A stretch of DNA of 64,000 bases from Phocaeicola sartorii JCM 17136 = DSM 21941 (lineage in GTDB: Bacteria; Bacteroidota; Bacteroidia; Bacteroidales; Bacteroidaceae), in contig NZ_BAKM01000001.1 in assembly GCF_000614185.1 (NCBI RefSeq), positions 213,736-277,735 on the forward strand, in the 5' to 3' direction. A model generated the notes under the pieces. That model was not told where the DNA came from and did not search any database. It worked only from the letters and a program-made list of their open reading frames with translations. Made by a program: the position numbers and the translations under genes. Of this stretch, positions 19,092-28,345 are shown in pieces. The first letter of the stretch is position 1, and each line of letters starts with the position of its first letter.

Positions 19092-20018
19092 ATGAAGACT
19101 GAATTGCTACATAAATATTTCAGAGGGGAAACCACCGAGAAGGAGGAGAACCAAATTGTGGAATGGACGGAAAGCAGCGCCGAGAACAAGGAACGCTTTC
19201 TGAAAGAGCGGATGTTGTTTGATGTCACCCTTTTCTCGGACGATTCGAACATACAACAGAAGCCGAAGGGACATCTATACCTGTATCCGCTACTTGCCAT
19301 TGCCGCCATGGTGGCCATTGTCTTCGTTATGGATCTGCCACACATGCACAAGCCCAAGCAACAATTGTCACAAACCATCCGCATCCCGGCAGGCCAACGC
19401 GCGCAGATGGATCTTCCCGACGGCTCTGTGGTATGGCTGAACTCCCAGACCACATTGACTTATGATGAGAACTTCGGCAAAAAAGATCGCAAGGTAATGT
19501 TGGACGGAGAAGCCTATTTCGAGGTAGCGCACAACAAGGAAATTCCTTTTTACGTGCAGACAGAAAACATAAAGGTGCAAGTCACCGGAACAAAATTCGA
19601 CGTATGTTCTTATAAAGGTTCAAACAGTTTCATAGCCAGACTGATAGAAGGTTCCATCAACCTGCTCGCCAATGATACTAAAGAAGGGAAGCCCATCACC
19701 AGCCTGACGAAAGGAAAGTATTTCTCAATGGAAAACGGTAAATACCAAACAGGTGAAATGAACAGCAACAATGCTCTGGCATGGATACAAGGCATTTATT
19801 ACTTTGATGACGTTCCATTTAAAGAATTACTGGACAAGATTGCCCTATATTACAATTATAAGATAACCGTGAAGAATCCCAAAGTCTTAGAGAACTACCG
19901 TTGCACAGGCAAGTTCAAAGATCTGGATGGCATAGAGCATATACTAAAAGTGATACAGAAAGATCATCCGTTTACATACAATATTGATAACGAACATAAC
20001 AAGATAACTATAGAATAA
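19092..20018 (+). CDS. FecR-family anti-sigma factor
   Basis: 308 residues from MKTELLHKYFRGE (19092). The cytosolic N-terminus carries the short anti-sigma domain (HKYFRGETTEKEENQIVEW), one membrane segment covers about residues 62-79, and the periplasmic part has the FecR core (IPAGQRAQMDLPDGSVVWLNS, VTGTKFDVCSY) and a DUF4974 C-terminus (FDDVPFKELLDKIALYYNYK). FecR proteins relay ligand binding from a TonB receptor with an STN domain to an ECF sigma factor. Its neighbour SusC has an STN domain, as expected. Unusually, no sigma factor gene lies upstream, only divergent pgk. Confidence 0.93.
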   Translation: MKTELLHKYFRGETTEKEENQIVEWTESSAENKERFLKERMLFDVTLFSDDSNIQQKPKGHLYLYPLLAIAAMVAIVFVMDLPHMHKPKQQLSQTIRIPAGQRAQMDLPDGSVVWLNSQTTLTYDENFGKKDRKVMLDGEAYFEVAHNKEIPFYVQTENIKVQVTGTKFDVCSYKGSNSFIARLIEGSINLLANDTKEGKPITSLTKGKYFSMENGKYQTGEMNSNNALAWIQGIYYFDDVPFKELLDKIALYYNYKITVKNPKVLENYRCTGKFKDLDGIEHILKVIQKDHPFTYNIDNEHNKITIE

Positions 20019-20046
20019 AATCACCATAGAAGTTTAACCTTAAAAA

Positions 20047-20124
20047 ATGAACCGTTATGATTACATAAAACCTTTGAAAAAAAGAATCGGAAAGTACCCC
20101 CATACTCCCCGATTCGACAGCTAA
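20047..20124 (+). CDS. Possible 25-residue leader peptide between fecR and susC
   Basis: ATG AAC CGT ... TAA encodes MNRYDYIKPLKKRIGKYPHT and five more residues, rich in Lys and Arg. Its 3' half overlaps a hairpin (20084-20115). No family recognised. It could be a translated leader that controls folding of the hairpin, or chance. Confidence 0.25.
   Translation: MNRYDYIKPLKKRIGKYPHTPRFDS
20084..20115 (+). promoter_or_regulatory. Hairpin in the fecR-susC gap
   Basis: GAATCGG paired with CCGATTC, and inside it AGTA with TACT, around a C-rich loop. No U run follows, so this is not a normal terminator. It may tune susC expression relative to fecR. Confidence 0.4.
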
Positions 20125-20169
20125 CAATTGACCTTAATCAAATTTATTAACTTAACACATTACAAAGAT

Positions 20170-23100
20170 ATGAGAAAAATTTCTTTGGAAGGGTATTTAT
20201 ACCCAAAAAGTTTAGCTTTTAAACAAATATTACGAACTATGAAGATCGCCTTAATTCTTCTGTTAGCCACAGCATTCAGCGCATTCAGTATGGATGTGCA
20301 CTCTCAGAATGCCAAAGTCAATTTGGATGCCAACGACATGAAGGTAGCCCAACTGATCTCTGCCATCGAATCACAGACCAATTACCTGTTTGTATATAAT
20401 AAGAAGAACGTAGACTTGAACCGCAAGGTGAAAATCAACGCAAACAATAAAGCTGTGTCTGAACTATTGGATGAGGTTTTTGCCGGAACAGGTATCACCT
20501 ATGTCATGGAAGGCAAAAACATTGTTTTGACAAAAGAAAGCAACACAGCCTGCGAAGAAGTGAGACAGCAGAATACAATCACAGTAAAAGGTATTGTAAC
20601 GGATATGCAGGGCGAAGCCATTATCGGTGCAAACATCATCCAGCAAGGTACCACTAACGGTACAATTACCGATATTGACGGTAACTTTACGCTGGAAGTA
20701 CCCGCTGACGCACAACTGGTTGTATCTTATATCGGTTATAACACAATAACCATACCGGTTGCCGGAAAAACGAACCTGACTATCAAGATGGCCGATGAGA
20801 CACTGAAACTGAACGAAGTGGTAGTGACAGCCATGGGAATCAAACGAAAATCAGAAACTCTGACCTACTCCGTACAACAAATCAACGGAGATGATATGAC
20901 CCGCGTCAAGGATGCCAATATGATTAATTCACTGGAAGGCAAAATAGCCGGTGTCACTATCACGAAAAACTCATCCGGTTTAGGAGGCTCCGCCAAAGTA
21001 TCAATTCGTGGTATACGCTCGGCTTATGAAAATGGAAACAACCAGCCCCTTTACGTGATCGACGGTGTCCCTATGCTGAACAGCACTTCCGTACAGGCCA
21101 TGACGACCATGGGAGGCAACAATGACTCTGGAAATCGTGATTCGGGTGATGGTATTTCCAACATCAACCCGGAAGATATACAGTCCATCTCCGTATTGAA
21201 AGGAGCATCAGCTGCAGCACTTTACGGTTCACAGGCAGCCAACGGTGTTATCATGATCACTACCAAGAAAGGACATGCAGGATCTACCCGCGTCACTTTC
21301 TCAACCAACACCACTTTCGATTCAGCCATCAGTCTTCCGGAATACCAGAATTCTTATAATCAGAATTGGGAAAAAGAAAGTATGAAGAATTATGATAATT
21401 TAGGCGATTTCTTTTCTACCGGTGTGACTACCATCAACTCTCTGACAATGTCCACAGGAAATGATAAAGCCCAAACTTACTTTTCATACTCAAACACTTA
21501 TGGAAAAGGTATCATCAGTTCAAATAAACTGAACAAACATAACCTTACTTTCCGTGAAACCGGCAAATTCTTCAATGACAAGCTCACACTGGATGGAAAT
21601 GTCAATATCATTCATCAATCTGTAAAAAACCGTCCCACTTCAGGCGGCCTTTACCTGAATCCGTTGGTAGGCTTATATACCTTTCCACGAGGTATGGACA
21701 TGGAACCCTACAAAAGTGGCGAGATATGGGATGATGTACGTAATATGCCCAAGCACAACTGGTACAAGGACGTATCCGACGGAATGGAAGGAAATCCATA
21801 CTGGCTTGTCAACCGTGTGACCAACCAGGATACACGTATGCGTACCATTGCCTCTTTAAGCGCCGCTTTAGAAGTAACCAGCTGGATGAAATTACAGGCC
21901 CGAGGCACACTGGATTATATCAGTGACAGATATGAACAGCAAATGTGGGCCTCCACTTCTCCTACCCTTTGCGGTGGTGACTGGGATTCCAAAACCGATA
22001 ACGGACGCTATGCGTACAGCAACCATGATGAACTGATGGCTTATGCGGATTTCATGGCCATGTTCAACAAAAGCTGGAATAAAATCAGTTTAAACGCTGT
22101 TTTGGGCACATCCATTAATTATACGAAATCGAATACACTGAGTATGGATTCCCATCTGGCAGGTCTTTATCACCCCAACGTATTTACCCCTACCAACATC
22201 AATTATGGTAATATGTCTTCGGGTGACGGAAGCGCCTCTTTCAACGCTAAAAATGAAATGCAGTCTGTATTCGCCACTGCCCAGATTGGGTATGCCGATG
22301 CCGTCTATTTAGATTTGACTGCCCGCAACGACTGGTCTTCCACACTTTATGGTACAGACAGCATGGACTCCGGATTCTTCTACCCGTCAGTAGGTCTTTC
22401 CTGGCTGTTAAACAAAACGATTGATCTGCCCGAATGGATTAATTTTGCAAAAATCCGTGGTTCATTTGCCGAAGTCGGCAATACACTGCCACTTTATCAA
22501 GCCAATCTATATCCCACTATCGGAATGGGCGGCGTTATCAAACAAGTGATAAACTATAATGACGGGACATTGAAGCCAGAGATTTCAGATTCCTGGGAGG
22601 TAGGTGCGGAATTCAAGTTCTTACAGCACAGACTGGACATTGATTTTACCTGGTATAAAACAATTACAAAGAATCAATTCTTGCTTGTTCCCATGCTGCC
22701 GGGTTCCGCTTATGCATACAAAATGATCAATGCCGGAAAAATCAGTAACACGGGTATTGAACTGACCATTGGCGGAGTGCCTGTACAATCAGAGAATTTC
22801 CGCTGGAGAACCCAGTTCAATATAGCTACCAATAAAAACAAAGTAGTGGAATTAGCCCCGGGCTTCACCTCTTTTGCTTATGGACAAGACGGTCTGAATA
22901 TGGCCTATCGTATGATCGTTAAAGAAGGAGGGTCATTAGGAGATATTTATGGCAACGCTTATGCAAGAGATGATAAAGGCCAGATAAAGTTCGGCGATGA
23001 CGGGATGCCGATGGTACTCAATGACCGCCAGCAATACTTAGGCAATAGTAACCCTGATTGTACAATAGGATGGAGCAACTCATTCAATATTTACGGATTC

Positions 23101-23556
23101 AATGTTAATTTCCTGATTGACGCACGCTTTGGTGGAAAAGTCATGTCTTTCACACAAGGATATCTTGATTCCCACGGAGTCAGCAAGACTGTCGGTGAAG
23201 CCATGGACAGAGGATATGTAGATCTTGAAGGCACCCACATTGAAAATATACAAAAATTCTATACCACGATCGGCGATAAAGACGGTGTCACCGAACAGTA
23301 TATGTATGACGCGACCAACATCCGGCTGCGTGAACTTTCCATCGGGTACAATTTTCCACAGAAATTTTTGGCGAAGACACGTGCCATCAAAGAACTGAAT
23401 GTTTCATTAATAGCCCGTAACTTGTTCTTCTTCCATAAAGACGCACCTTTCGATCCGGATGCTGTGCTGTCTGTTGGAAACGCCAACCAAGGTGTGGATG
23501 TATTCGGTATGCCGACTACACGCAGTTTAGGTTTCAATGTTAAATTCTCATTTTAA
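20170..23556 (+). CDS. SusC-family TonB-dependent receptor with N-terminal STN signalling domain
   Basis: 1128 residues from MRKISLEGYLYPK at 20170; the TTG at 20128 is less likely. After a signal peptide (ALILLLATAFSAFSMDVHSQ) comes the STN domain (VNLDANDMKVAQLISAIESQ to TYVMEGKNIVLTK). Then follow the carboxypeptidase-like domain (GIVTDMQGEAIIGANI), a TonB-box-like stretch (LNEVVVTAMG), the plug (SISVLKGASAAALYGSQAAN) and the barrel, ending in GFNVKFSF. It imports a glycan fragment and, through STN and FecR, signals its arrival. The neighbouring GH123 suggests a GalNAc-containing host glycan. Confidence 0.95.
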   Translation: MRKISLEGYLYPKSLAFKQILRTMKIALILLLATAFSAFSMDVHSQNAKVNLDANDMKVAQLISAIESQTNYLFVYNKKNVDLNRKVKINANNKAVSELLDEVFAGTGITYVMEGKNIVLTKESNTACEEVRQQNTITVKGIVTDMQGEAIIGANIIQQGTTNGTITDIDGNFTLEVPADAQLVVSYIGYNTITIPVAGKTNLTIKMADETLKLNEVVVTAMGIKRKSETLTYSVQQINGDDMTRVKDANMINSLEGKIAGVTITKNSSGLGGSAKVSIRGIRSAYENGNNQPLYVIDGVPMLNSTSVQAMTTMGGNNDSGNRDSGDGISNINPEDIQSISVLKGASAAALYGSQAANGVIMITTKKGHAGSTRVTFSTNTTFDSAISLPEYQNSYNQNWEKESMKNYDNLGDFFSTGVTTINSLTMSTGNDKAQTYFSYSNTYGKGIISSNKLNKHNLTFRETGKFFNDKLTLDGNVNIIHQSVKNRPTSGGLYLNPLVGLYTFPRGMDMEPYKSGEIWDDVRNMPKHNWYKDVSDGMEGNPYWLVNRVTNQDTRMRTIASLSAALEVTSWMKLQARGTLDYISDRYEQQMWASTSPTLCGGDWDSKTDNGRYAYSNHDELMAYADFMAMFNKSWNKISLNAVLGTSINYTKSNTLSMDSHLAGLYHPNVFTPTNINYGNMSSGDGSASFNAKNEMQSVFATAQIGYADAVYLDLTARNDWSSTLYGTDSMDSGFFYPSVGLSWLLNKTIDLPEWINFAKIRGSFAEVGNTLPLYQANLYPTIGMGGVIKQVINYNDGTLKPEISDSWEVGAEFKFLQHRLDIDFTWYKTITKNQFLLVPMLPGSAYAYKMINAGKISNTGIELTIGGVPVQSENFRWRTQFNIATNKNKVVELAPGFTSFAYGQDGLNMAYRMIVKEGGSLGDIYGNAYARDDKGQIKFGDDGMPMVLNDRQQYLGNSNPDCTIGWSNSFNIYGFNVNFLIDARFGGKVMSFTQGYLDSHGVSKTVGEAMDRGYVDLEGTHIENIQKFYTTIGDKDGVTEQYMYDATNIRLRELSIGYNFPQKFLAKTRAIKELNVSLIARNLFFFHKDAPFDPDAVLSVGNANQGVDVFGMPTTRSLGFNVKFSF

Positions 23557-23586
23557 TTTATCCAACTATTAAAATAGACAATCATC

Positions 23587-25215
23587 ATGAAAAACAAAAT
23601 ATTAGCTTTACTATTAATCAGCAGTGCCCTAACCGCCTGTACAGATCATTTCGAAAAATTCAATACAGAAGACGGAGCTTACACCGAAGACAAACAAGGT
23701 ATGGACTTTGCAGGAAATACCATGTATTTCCAAGCCATAGAACAAGGCATTTATTTCAACGACCCAGCTCCGGGTGGTACTGACTGGACCTTCCAGATTA
23801 TACAAAATCTGAATGTGGACATGTTTGCGGGATATTTCCATGATATGGCATCCAAGTTTTTCCCCAACAACTCATGCTACAACCTGAACGATGGATGGAA
23901 CTCGGCAGCATGGAGCTACACTTATCAATACACCGTCTCAGCGATTAACAAATGTGAGGCTGCCAATACAGACAGAAAACAGTTCTTAGGGATTAACAAA
24001 ATACTGAAAGTAGCCACTTTGCACCGCTTGACTGATATTTATGGAGCAATCTTATATAGTGACTTCATGGATTTTGTCCCGGACAGCCAGGAGGCTACCT
24101 ACAAAGCCATGTTTGCAGATCTGGACAAAGGCATCGAACTGTTAGATGAAGCTTTGGCGGAAGGCATCCCCGAAAATGCTTTTGCCGAACATGATATCCT
24201 TATGCAATCGGGCAACCGGACATTGTCAGCATGGTCCCGCTGGGCCAACTCCCTGCGACTGCGCCTGGCAATGCGCGTATCCAATGTGGACAAGAATCTG
24301 GCTCAAACTGAAGCACAAAAAGCCCTTAATGACAAGCATGGACTAATTGAGACCAATGCTCAAGGTGTGTTCGTATCTACTGAAAAAGGATATAAGAATC
24401 CGCTTGGAACCATTGGATTGTCTTGGTGGGAGGTTTATGCCAGCGCCAATATGGAATCATTGCTCACGGGCTATGGTGACCCACGCGCATCCAAATATTT
24501 CACTCCTGCCGTAGGCGGAAACGAAGGAGTACCGGGCAACTACAAACCTTTATTCGATTATAGTGGAACATTTAAAGGCATCCCCATGGGACTGGGTGGA
24601 GAGAAGAACATACCGGCCGAAAACAATGCGTACAAATATCATGCACGCTCCACCATACAAGTGGAAACTCCCGCTCCGCTAATGACCGCAGCCGAAGTCT
24701 GGTTTTTACGTGCAGAAGCCGCTTTACGAGGCTTTTCATCAGAAAATGTCAAGAACTGCTATGAAACAGGAGTCAGACTTTCTTTTGAACAATGGAAAGC
24801 AACAGGAGTGGAAGAATACTTGGATAGTGAAAGCAAACCTATTGACTATAAAGACGTATTCGATGCAACATGCAACATGAAAGCTGCATCCAGCATTACC
24901 CCGAAATGGAATGACACCGTCGGCAACGAAGAAAAACTGGAACGCATCATTACCCAAAAATGGTTGGCCATGTATCCTGAAGGAGGAGAAGCATGGGCGG
25001 AACAACGTCGCACCGGTTATCCTAAACTATTCAAAGTATTACACAATGAAAGCCAAGGAACAATTGACACAGACATCATGATCCGCCGTCTGCCTTATCC
25101 ATCCAATCTGGCTACCGATCAGCCCCAGCTTTATCAGCAATTAACGAGTGCCCTTGGCGGTGCAGACAATGGGGGTACACGTCTATGGTGGGATACAGGT
25201 AAAAACAACTTCTAA
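23587..25215 (+). CDS. SusD/RagB-family outer-membrane lipoprotein (SusD_2 type)
   Basis: 542 residues. Lipoprotein signal MKNKILALLLISSALTAC with the lipidated Cys at residue 18. The body has the SusD helical repeats (ILKVATLHRLTDIYGAILYS, SANMESLLTGYGDPRASKYF) and the C-terminal RRTGYPKLFKV and RRLPYPSNLA motifs. SusD binds glycan at the cell surface and caps the SusC barrel. It follows susC by 30 bp and a terminator lies 90 bp downstream, so fecR-susC-susD form a transcription unit apart from the GH123 gene. Confidence 0.94.
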   Translation: MKNKILALLLISSALTACTDHFEKFNTEDGAYTEDKQGMDFAGNTMYFQAIEQGIYFNDPAPGGTDWTFQIIQNLNVDMFAGYFHDMASKFFPNNSCYNLNDGWNSAAWSYTYQYTVSAINKCEAANTDRKQFLGINKILKVATLHRLTDIYGAILYSDFMDFVPDSQEATYKAMFADLDKGIELLDEALAEGIPENAFAEHDILMQSGNRTLSAWSRWANSLRLRLAMRVSNVDKNLAQTEAQKALNDKHGLIETNAQGVFVSTEKGYKNPLGTIGLSWWEVYASANMESLLTGYGDPRASKYFTPAVGGNEGVPGNYKPLFDYSGTFKGIPMGLGGEKNIPAENNAYKYHARSTIQVETPAPLMTAAEVWFLRAEAALRGFSSENVKNCYETGVRLSFEQWKATGVEEYLDSESKPIDYKDVFDATCNMKAASSITPKWNDTVGNEEKLERIITQKWLAMYPEGGEAWAEQRRTGYPKLFKVLHNESQGTIDTDIMIRRLPYPSNLATDQPQLYQQLTSALGGADNGGTRLWWDTGKNNF

Positions 25216-25305
25216 TTTCTATTTCAACAAGACGGATTATTTATAAAAAGAGATTTTAAATGTTTCGCTTAATCAAGGTATTAGCATAAGGCAAAAAGAG
25301 TTCGT

Positions 25306-25345
25306 AAGACGGGGGACGTGATGTTTCCCGTCTTATTTTATTTTC
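25306..25345 (+). terminator. Rho-independent terminator after susD
   Basis: Stem AAGACGGG / CCCGTCTT with a 13-base loop, followed by ATTTTATTTT. Confidence 0.85.
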
Positions 25346-25444
25346 AAAATGTCGTTCCTCCTTATTTCCCGATATTACCGGAGATGAGAATATGATGCCC
25401 CAAACACATATTCCTCCGGAATTATGCAAACTCCACCGTTCCTA

Positions 25445-25476
25445 TTTGGAAATTAACCCTCACTGAGTTACCTTTG
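25445..25476 (+). promoter_or_regulatory. Promoter for the GH123 gene
   Basis: -33 TTTG (25445-25448), a 20-bp spacer and -7 TACCTTTG (25469-25476), 25 bp upstream of the start codon. It matches both parts of the Bacteroidetes primary-sigma consensus. Confidence 0.75.
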
Positions 25477-25501
25477 TAACTTCAACCAATTATAATAAAC
25501 C

Positions 25502-27249
25502 ATGAAAAAACTTCTATTCCTAGGTGCCCTGTTGTTGTCATCAACATACATGAGCGCCCAAACTTCCGAATATTATGAGGAAGCAGCCAATCCTATCGCC
25601 ACCAATTCCACTTTATGGACTGACGTAACCGCTCCGCAAATCAGTTGGGGCAGCACAGACATCCGCTATAAAAAAGAGGAACCGGCACCTATCCGTAATA
25701 CACAGAAAAGTATAAACCTCACTGCATGGAAAGGTGAAAAGATATCGGCCCAACTGGTCGTATGGACTCCTGAGACACTGAATGATCTGACTTTCATTGC
25801 AAGCGATCTGACCTCCGGCGGAAATACCATCAGCAAAGAGGATATCCAGACAGCATTTGTACGCTATGTCATGACTGACGAACTGAACAAAGACGGTCTG
25901 GGTGCATGCGGATACCGCAATAGCGCCGACTTTGACTCAACTCTAGTGGCAGATGTAATAGACCACATCACCCCCGCCCTGACCATCCCCGCCCATTCCA
26001 CCCAAGGGGGATGGATCAGCATCAACGTGCCTCGTCAAGCCAAGGCCGGAAAATATACAGGAACCGTCACTGTAAAGTCCGACGGTAATACACTGGCTGA
26101 ATTAAAACTGAATATCCAAGTGAAGAACCGTACCCTGCCTCCTCCTTCCGAATGGGCTTTCCATCTGGACTTATGGCAGAACCCATACGCAGTATCCCGC
26201 TACTATAATGTAGAACCGTTCAGCAAGAAACATTTCGATTTGATGCGTCCGTTGATGAAACTGTATGCCGATGCAGGCGGCAAGGTAATTACCGCCTCCA
26301 TTATGCACAAGCCCTGGAACGGACAGACCTACGATGCTTTTGAAAGCATGGTCACCTGGCTGAAAAAAGCGGATGGTACCTGGTACTTTGACTATACCGT
26401 ATTCGATAAATGGGTGGAATTCATGATGAGCCTTGGCGTCAAGAAACAAATCAGCTGCTATTCCATGGTTCCTTGGCGCCTTTCTTTCCAGTATTTCGAT
26501 CAGGCCAGCAACTCTTTCAAATTTCTGGATGCCAAACCGGGCGAAGCTGCATACGAAGCGTTCTGGATGAATATGCTGCAAGATTTTGCACGACATCTGA
26601 AAGCCAAAGGATGGTTCAATATTACTCACATCGCTATGGATGAACGTCCGATGAAGGACATGCAGGAGACATTGAAGGTAATCCGCAAGGCTGATAAGGA
26701 CTTTAAAGTCTCGCTGGCAGGGACGTATCACAAAGAATTATTGGATGACATGGATGACTACTGCATCACCATTGCCGAGAAGTTTACTCCCGAAGAGATT
26801 GAAACACGCCGTAAGGCAGGCAAAGTGACCACTTACTATACCTGCTGCACAGAACCCCGCCCCAATACCTTTACTTTCAGTGAACCTGCCGAAGCTGAAT
26901 GGCTGGCATGGCATAGCGCAAAAGAAAATTTGGACGGCTATCTTCGCTGGGCTTTAAACAGCTGGGTTCAACATCCGTTGCAGGACAGCCGTTTCACGGC
27001 TTGGGCTGCCGGTGACACTTATATGATTTATCCGGGCGCCGTTCATCCATCCGTTTGGAACGCCTGACAGAAGGGGTACAATCTTTTGAAAAAGTACGTA
27101 TTCTGAAAGAGGAGTTCGAGAAAAAAGGGAATAAAGGAGCTATCAAAAAGATAGACAAGGCCCTGCAAATGTTTGATGAATTGGGAATGGACAGAGTTTC
27201 TCCCACCACTGCCGTAAACAAGGCAAAAGAGCTCATCAACCGATACTAG
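25502..27249 (+). CDS. GH123-family N-acetyl-beta-galactosaminidase, frameshifted near the 3' end
   Basis: Repaired length about 581 residues with a signal peptide (MKKLLFLGALLLSSTYMSAQ). An N-terminal beta-sandwich (about residues 25-210) is followed by the GH123 catalytic domain (formerly DUF4091). The adjacent acidic pair Asp380-Glu381 in IAMDERPM is where the family keeps its catalytic residues. A characterised Bacteroides vulgatus member cleaves beta-linked GalNAc with substrate assistance. The main frame ends at 27067; one extra C at 27039-27040 restores YPGARSSIRLERLTEGVQSF. It has its own promoter, after the susD terminator. It probably trims terminal beta-GalNAc from glycans captured by the SusCD pair. 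Confidence 0.9.
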
Positions 27250-27260
27250 AGAAAAAAGGA

Positions 27261-27327
27261 TACGTCCGCATAAGCCTGTACGTATGTGTAGCCCTACACA
27301 TACGTACGTAAGTTCCCTGCGGACGTA
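27261..27327. terminator. Large palindrome between the convergent GH123 gene and fmt
   Basis: Perfect 14-bp inner arms (27278-27291 and 27294-27307) with a 2-base loop, and perfect 10-bp outer arms TACGTCCGCA / TGCGGACGTA. No good U run on either side, so it may be a bidirectional transcription end or another structured element. Confidence 0.6.
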
Positions 27328-27357
27328 CTTGAAAAAGCGAGCTTTCTAACGCACTAT

Positions 27358-28332
27358 CTATTCCACCTTATTATTATCCGAAGTTCTGTAACCTCTCAGG
27401 AAATCAGCCACATTCATACGTTTCTTGCCTGCCAACTGCAAGGTGAGCACATTGATAAATCCGTCATTTACCGCAATCTGAAAATAAGTCTTCATATCCG
27501 TACGGATATCACCTACATTCATCTCATGGGAAGCAAAAACTTTTTCCGCTTCATATATTTTCAGAACCTGGCGTGTCCCATCGCCCACACAAAGTTCGGT
27601 CCATGCGGCAGGATAAGGAGACAATCCGCGAATAAAGTCATAAACCCGCTTCACGCCTTTATTCCAGTCTATACGGCAGGTCTCTTTAAAAATCTTCGGT
27701 GCCGGACGCAATTCTGTCTCCTGCCTGATCAGATCCTCCTGGGGAACGGGCTTTACGCTGCCATCCAAAATGGCATCCACTGTTTCCAGCACCAGTTCAC
27801 CGCCCAGGTGCATCAGCTTATCATGCACAATCTCCACATTATCCGTATCCGCAATGGGAACACGCACCTGCTGGATAATCTCGCCGGTATCTATCTCATG
27901 TTTCAAGAAGAAAGTCGTAATTCCTGTTTCCGTATCTCCGTTTATCACCGCCCAGTTTATAGGAGCCGCCCCTCTATATTGGGGCAATAAAGAGGCATGC
28001 AGGTTGAATGTACCCAGACGCGGCATGTTCCATACTATTTCGGGAAGCATACGGAAAGCAACGACAATTTGTAAATCGGCTTGTAAAGACCGGAGTTCCT
28101 CTACAAATGCCTCATCCTTCAATTTCTCCGGCTGAAGCACCCGAAGGCCTTGAGAAACAGCATACTCCTTCACCGGACTAGGCTGCAACACACTGCCATG
28201 CCGTCCCATCGGCTTGTCAGGCATGGTTATCACACCTACTACATTGTAACCTCCTTCAACCAGTCTTCTCAGGCTCTCCACCGCAAAATCGGGAGTGCCC
28301 ATATATACGATCCGCAAATCTTTCTTTTCCAT
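27358..28332 (-). CDS. fmt: Methionyl-tRNA formyltransferase
   Basis: 324 residues. It formylates initiator Met-tRNA using 10-formyl-tetrahydrofolate. The catalytic signature is FNLHASLLPQYRGAAPINWA, followed by TGITTFFLKHEIDTGEII; the N-terminus IVYMGTPDFAVESLRRL and a C-terminal RNA-binding domain are complete. It is the last gene of a tsaC-clc-fmt run, 13 bp after the channel gene. Confidence 0.97.
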   Translation of the reverse strand: MEKKDLRIVYMGTPDFAVESLRRLVEGGYNVVGVITMPDKPMGRHGSVLQPSPVKEYAVSQGLRVLQPEKLKDEAFVEELRSLQADLQIVVAFRMLPEIVWNMPRLGTFNLHASLLPQYRGAAPINWAVINGDTETGITTFFLKHEIDTGEIIQQVRVPIADTDNVEIVHDKLMHLGGELVLETVDAILDGSVKPVPQEDLIRQETELRPAPKIFKETCRIDWNKGVKRVYDFIRGLSPYPAAWTELCVGDGTRQVLKIYEAEKVFASHEMNVGDIRTDMKTYFQIAVNDGFINVLTLQLAGKKRMNVADFLRGYRTSDNNKVE

Positions 28333-28345
28333 ATACTTACATTAT

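Noticed and set aside
20128..20169. Upstream TTG start for the STN-SusC gene
   Set aside because: The ATG at 20170 gives a better signal peptide; the extra 14 residues do not resemble one.
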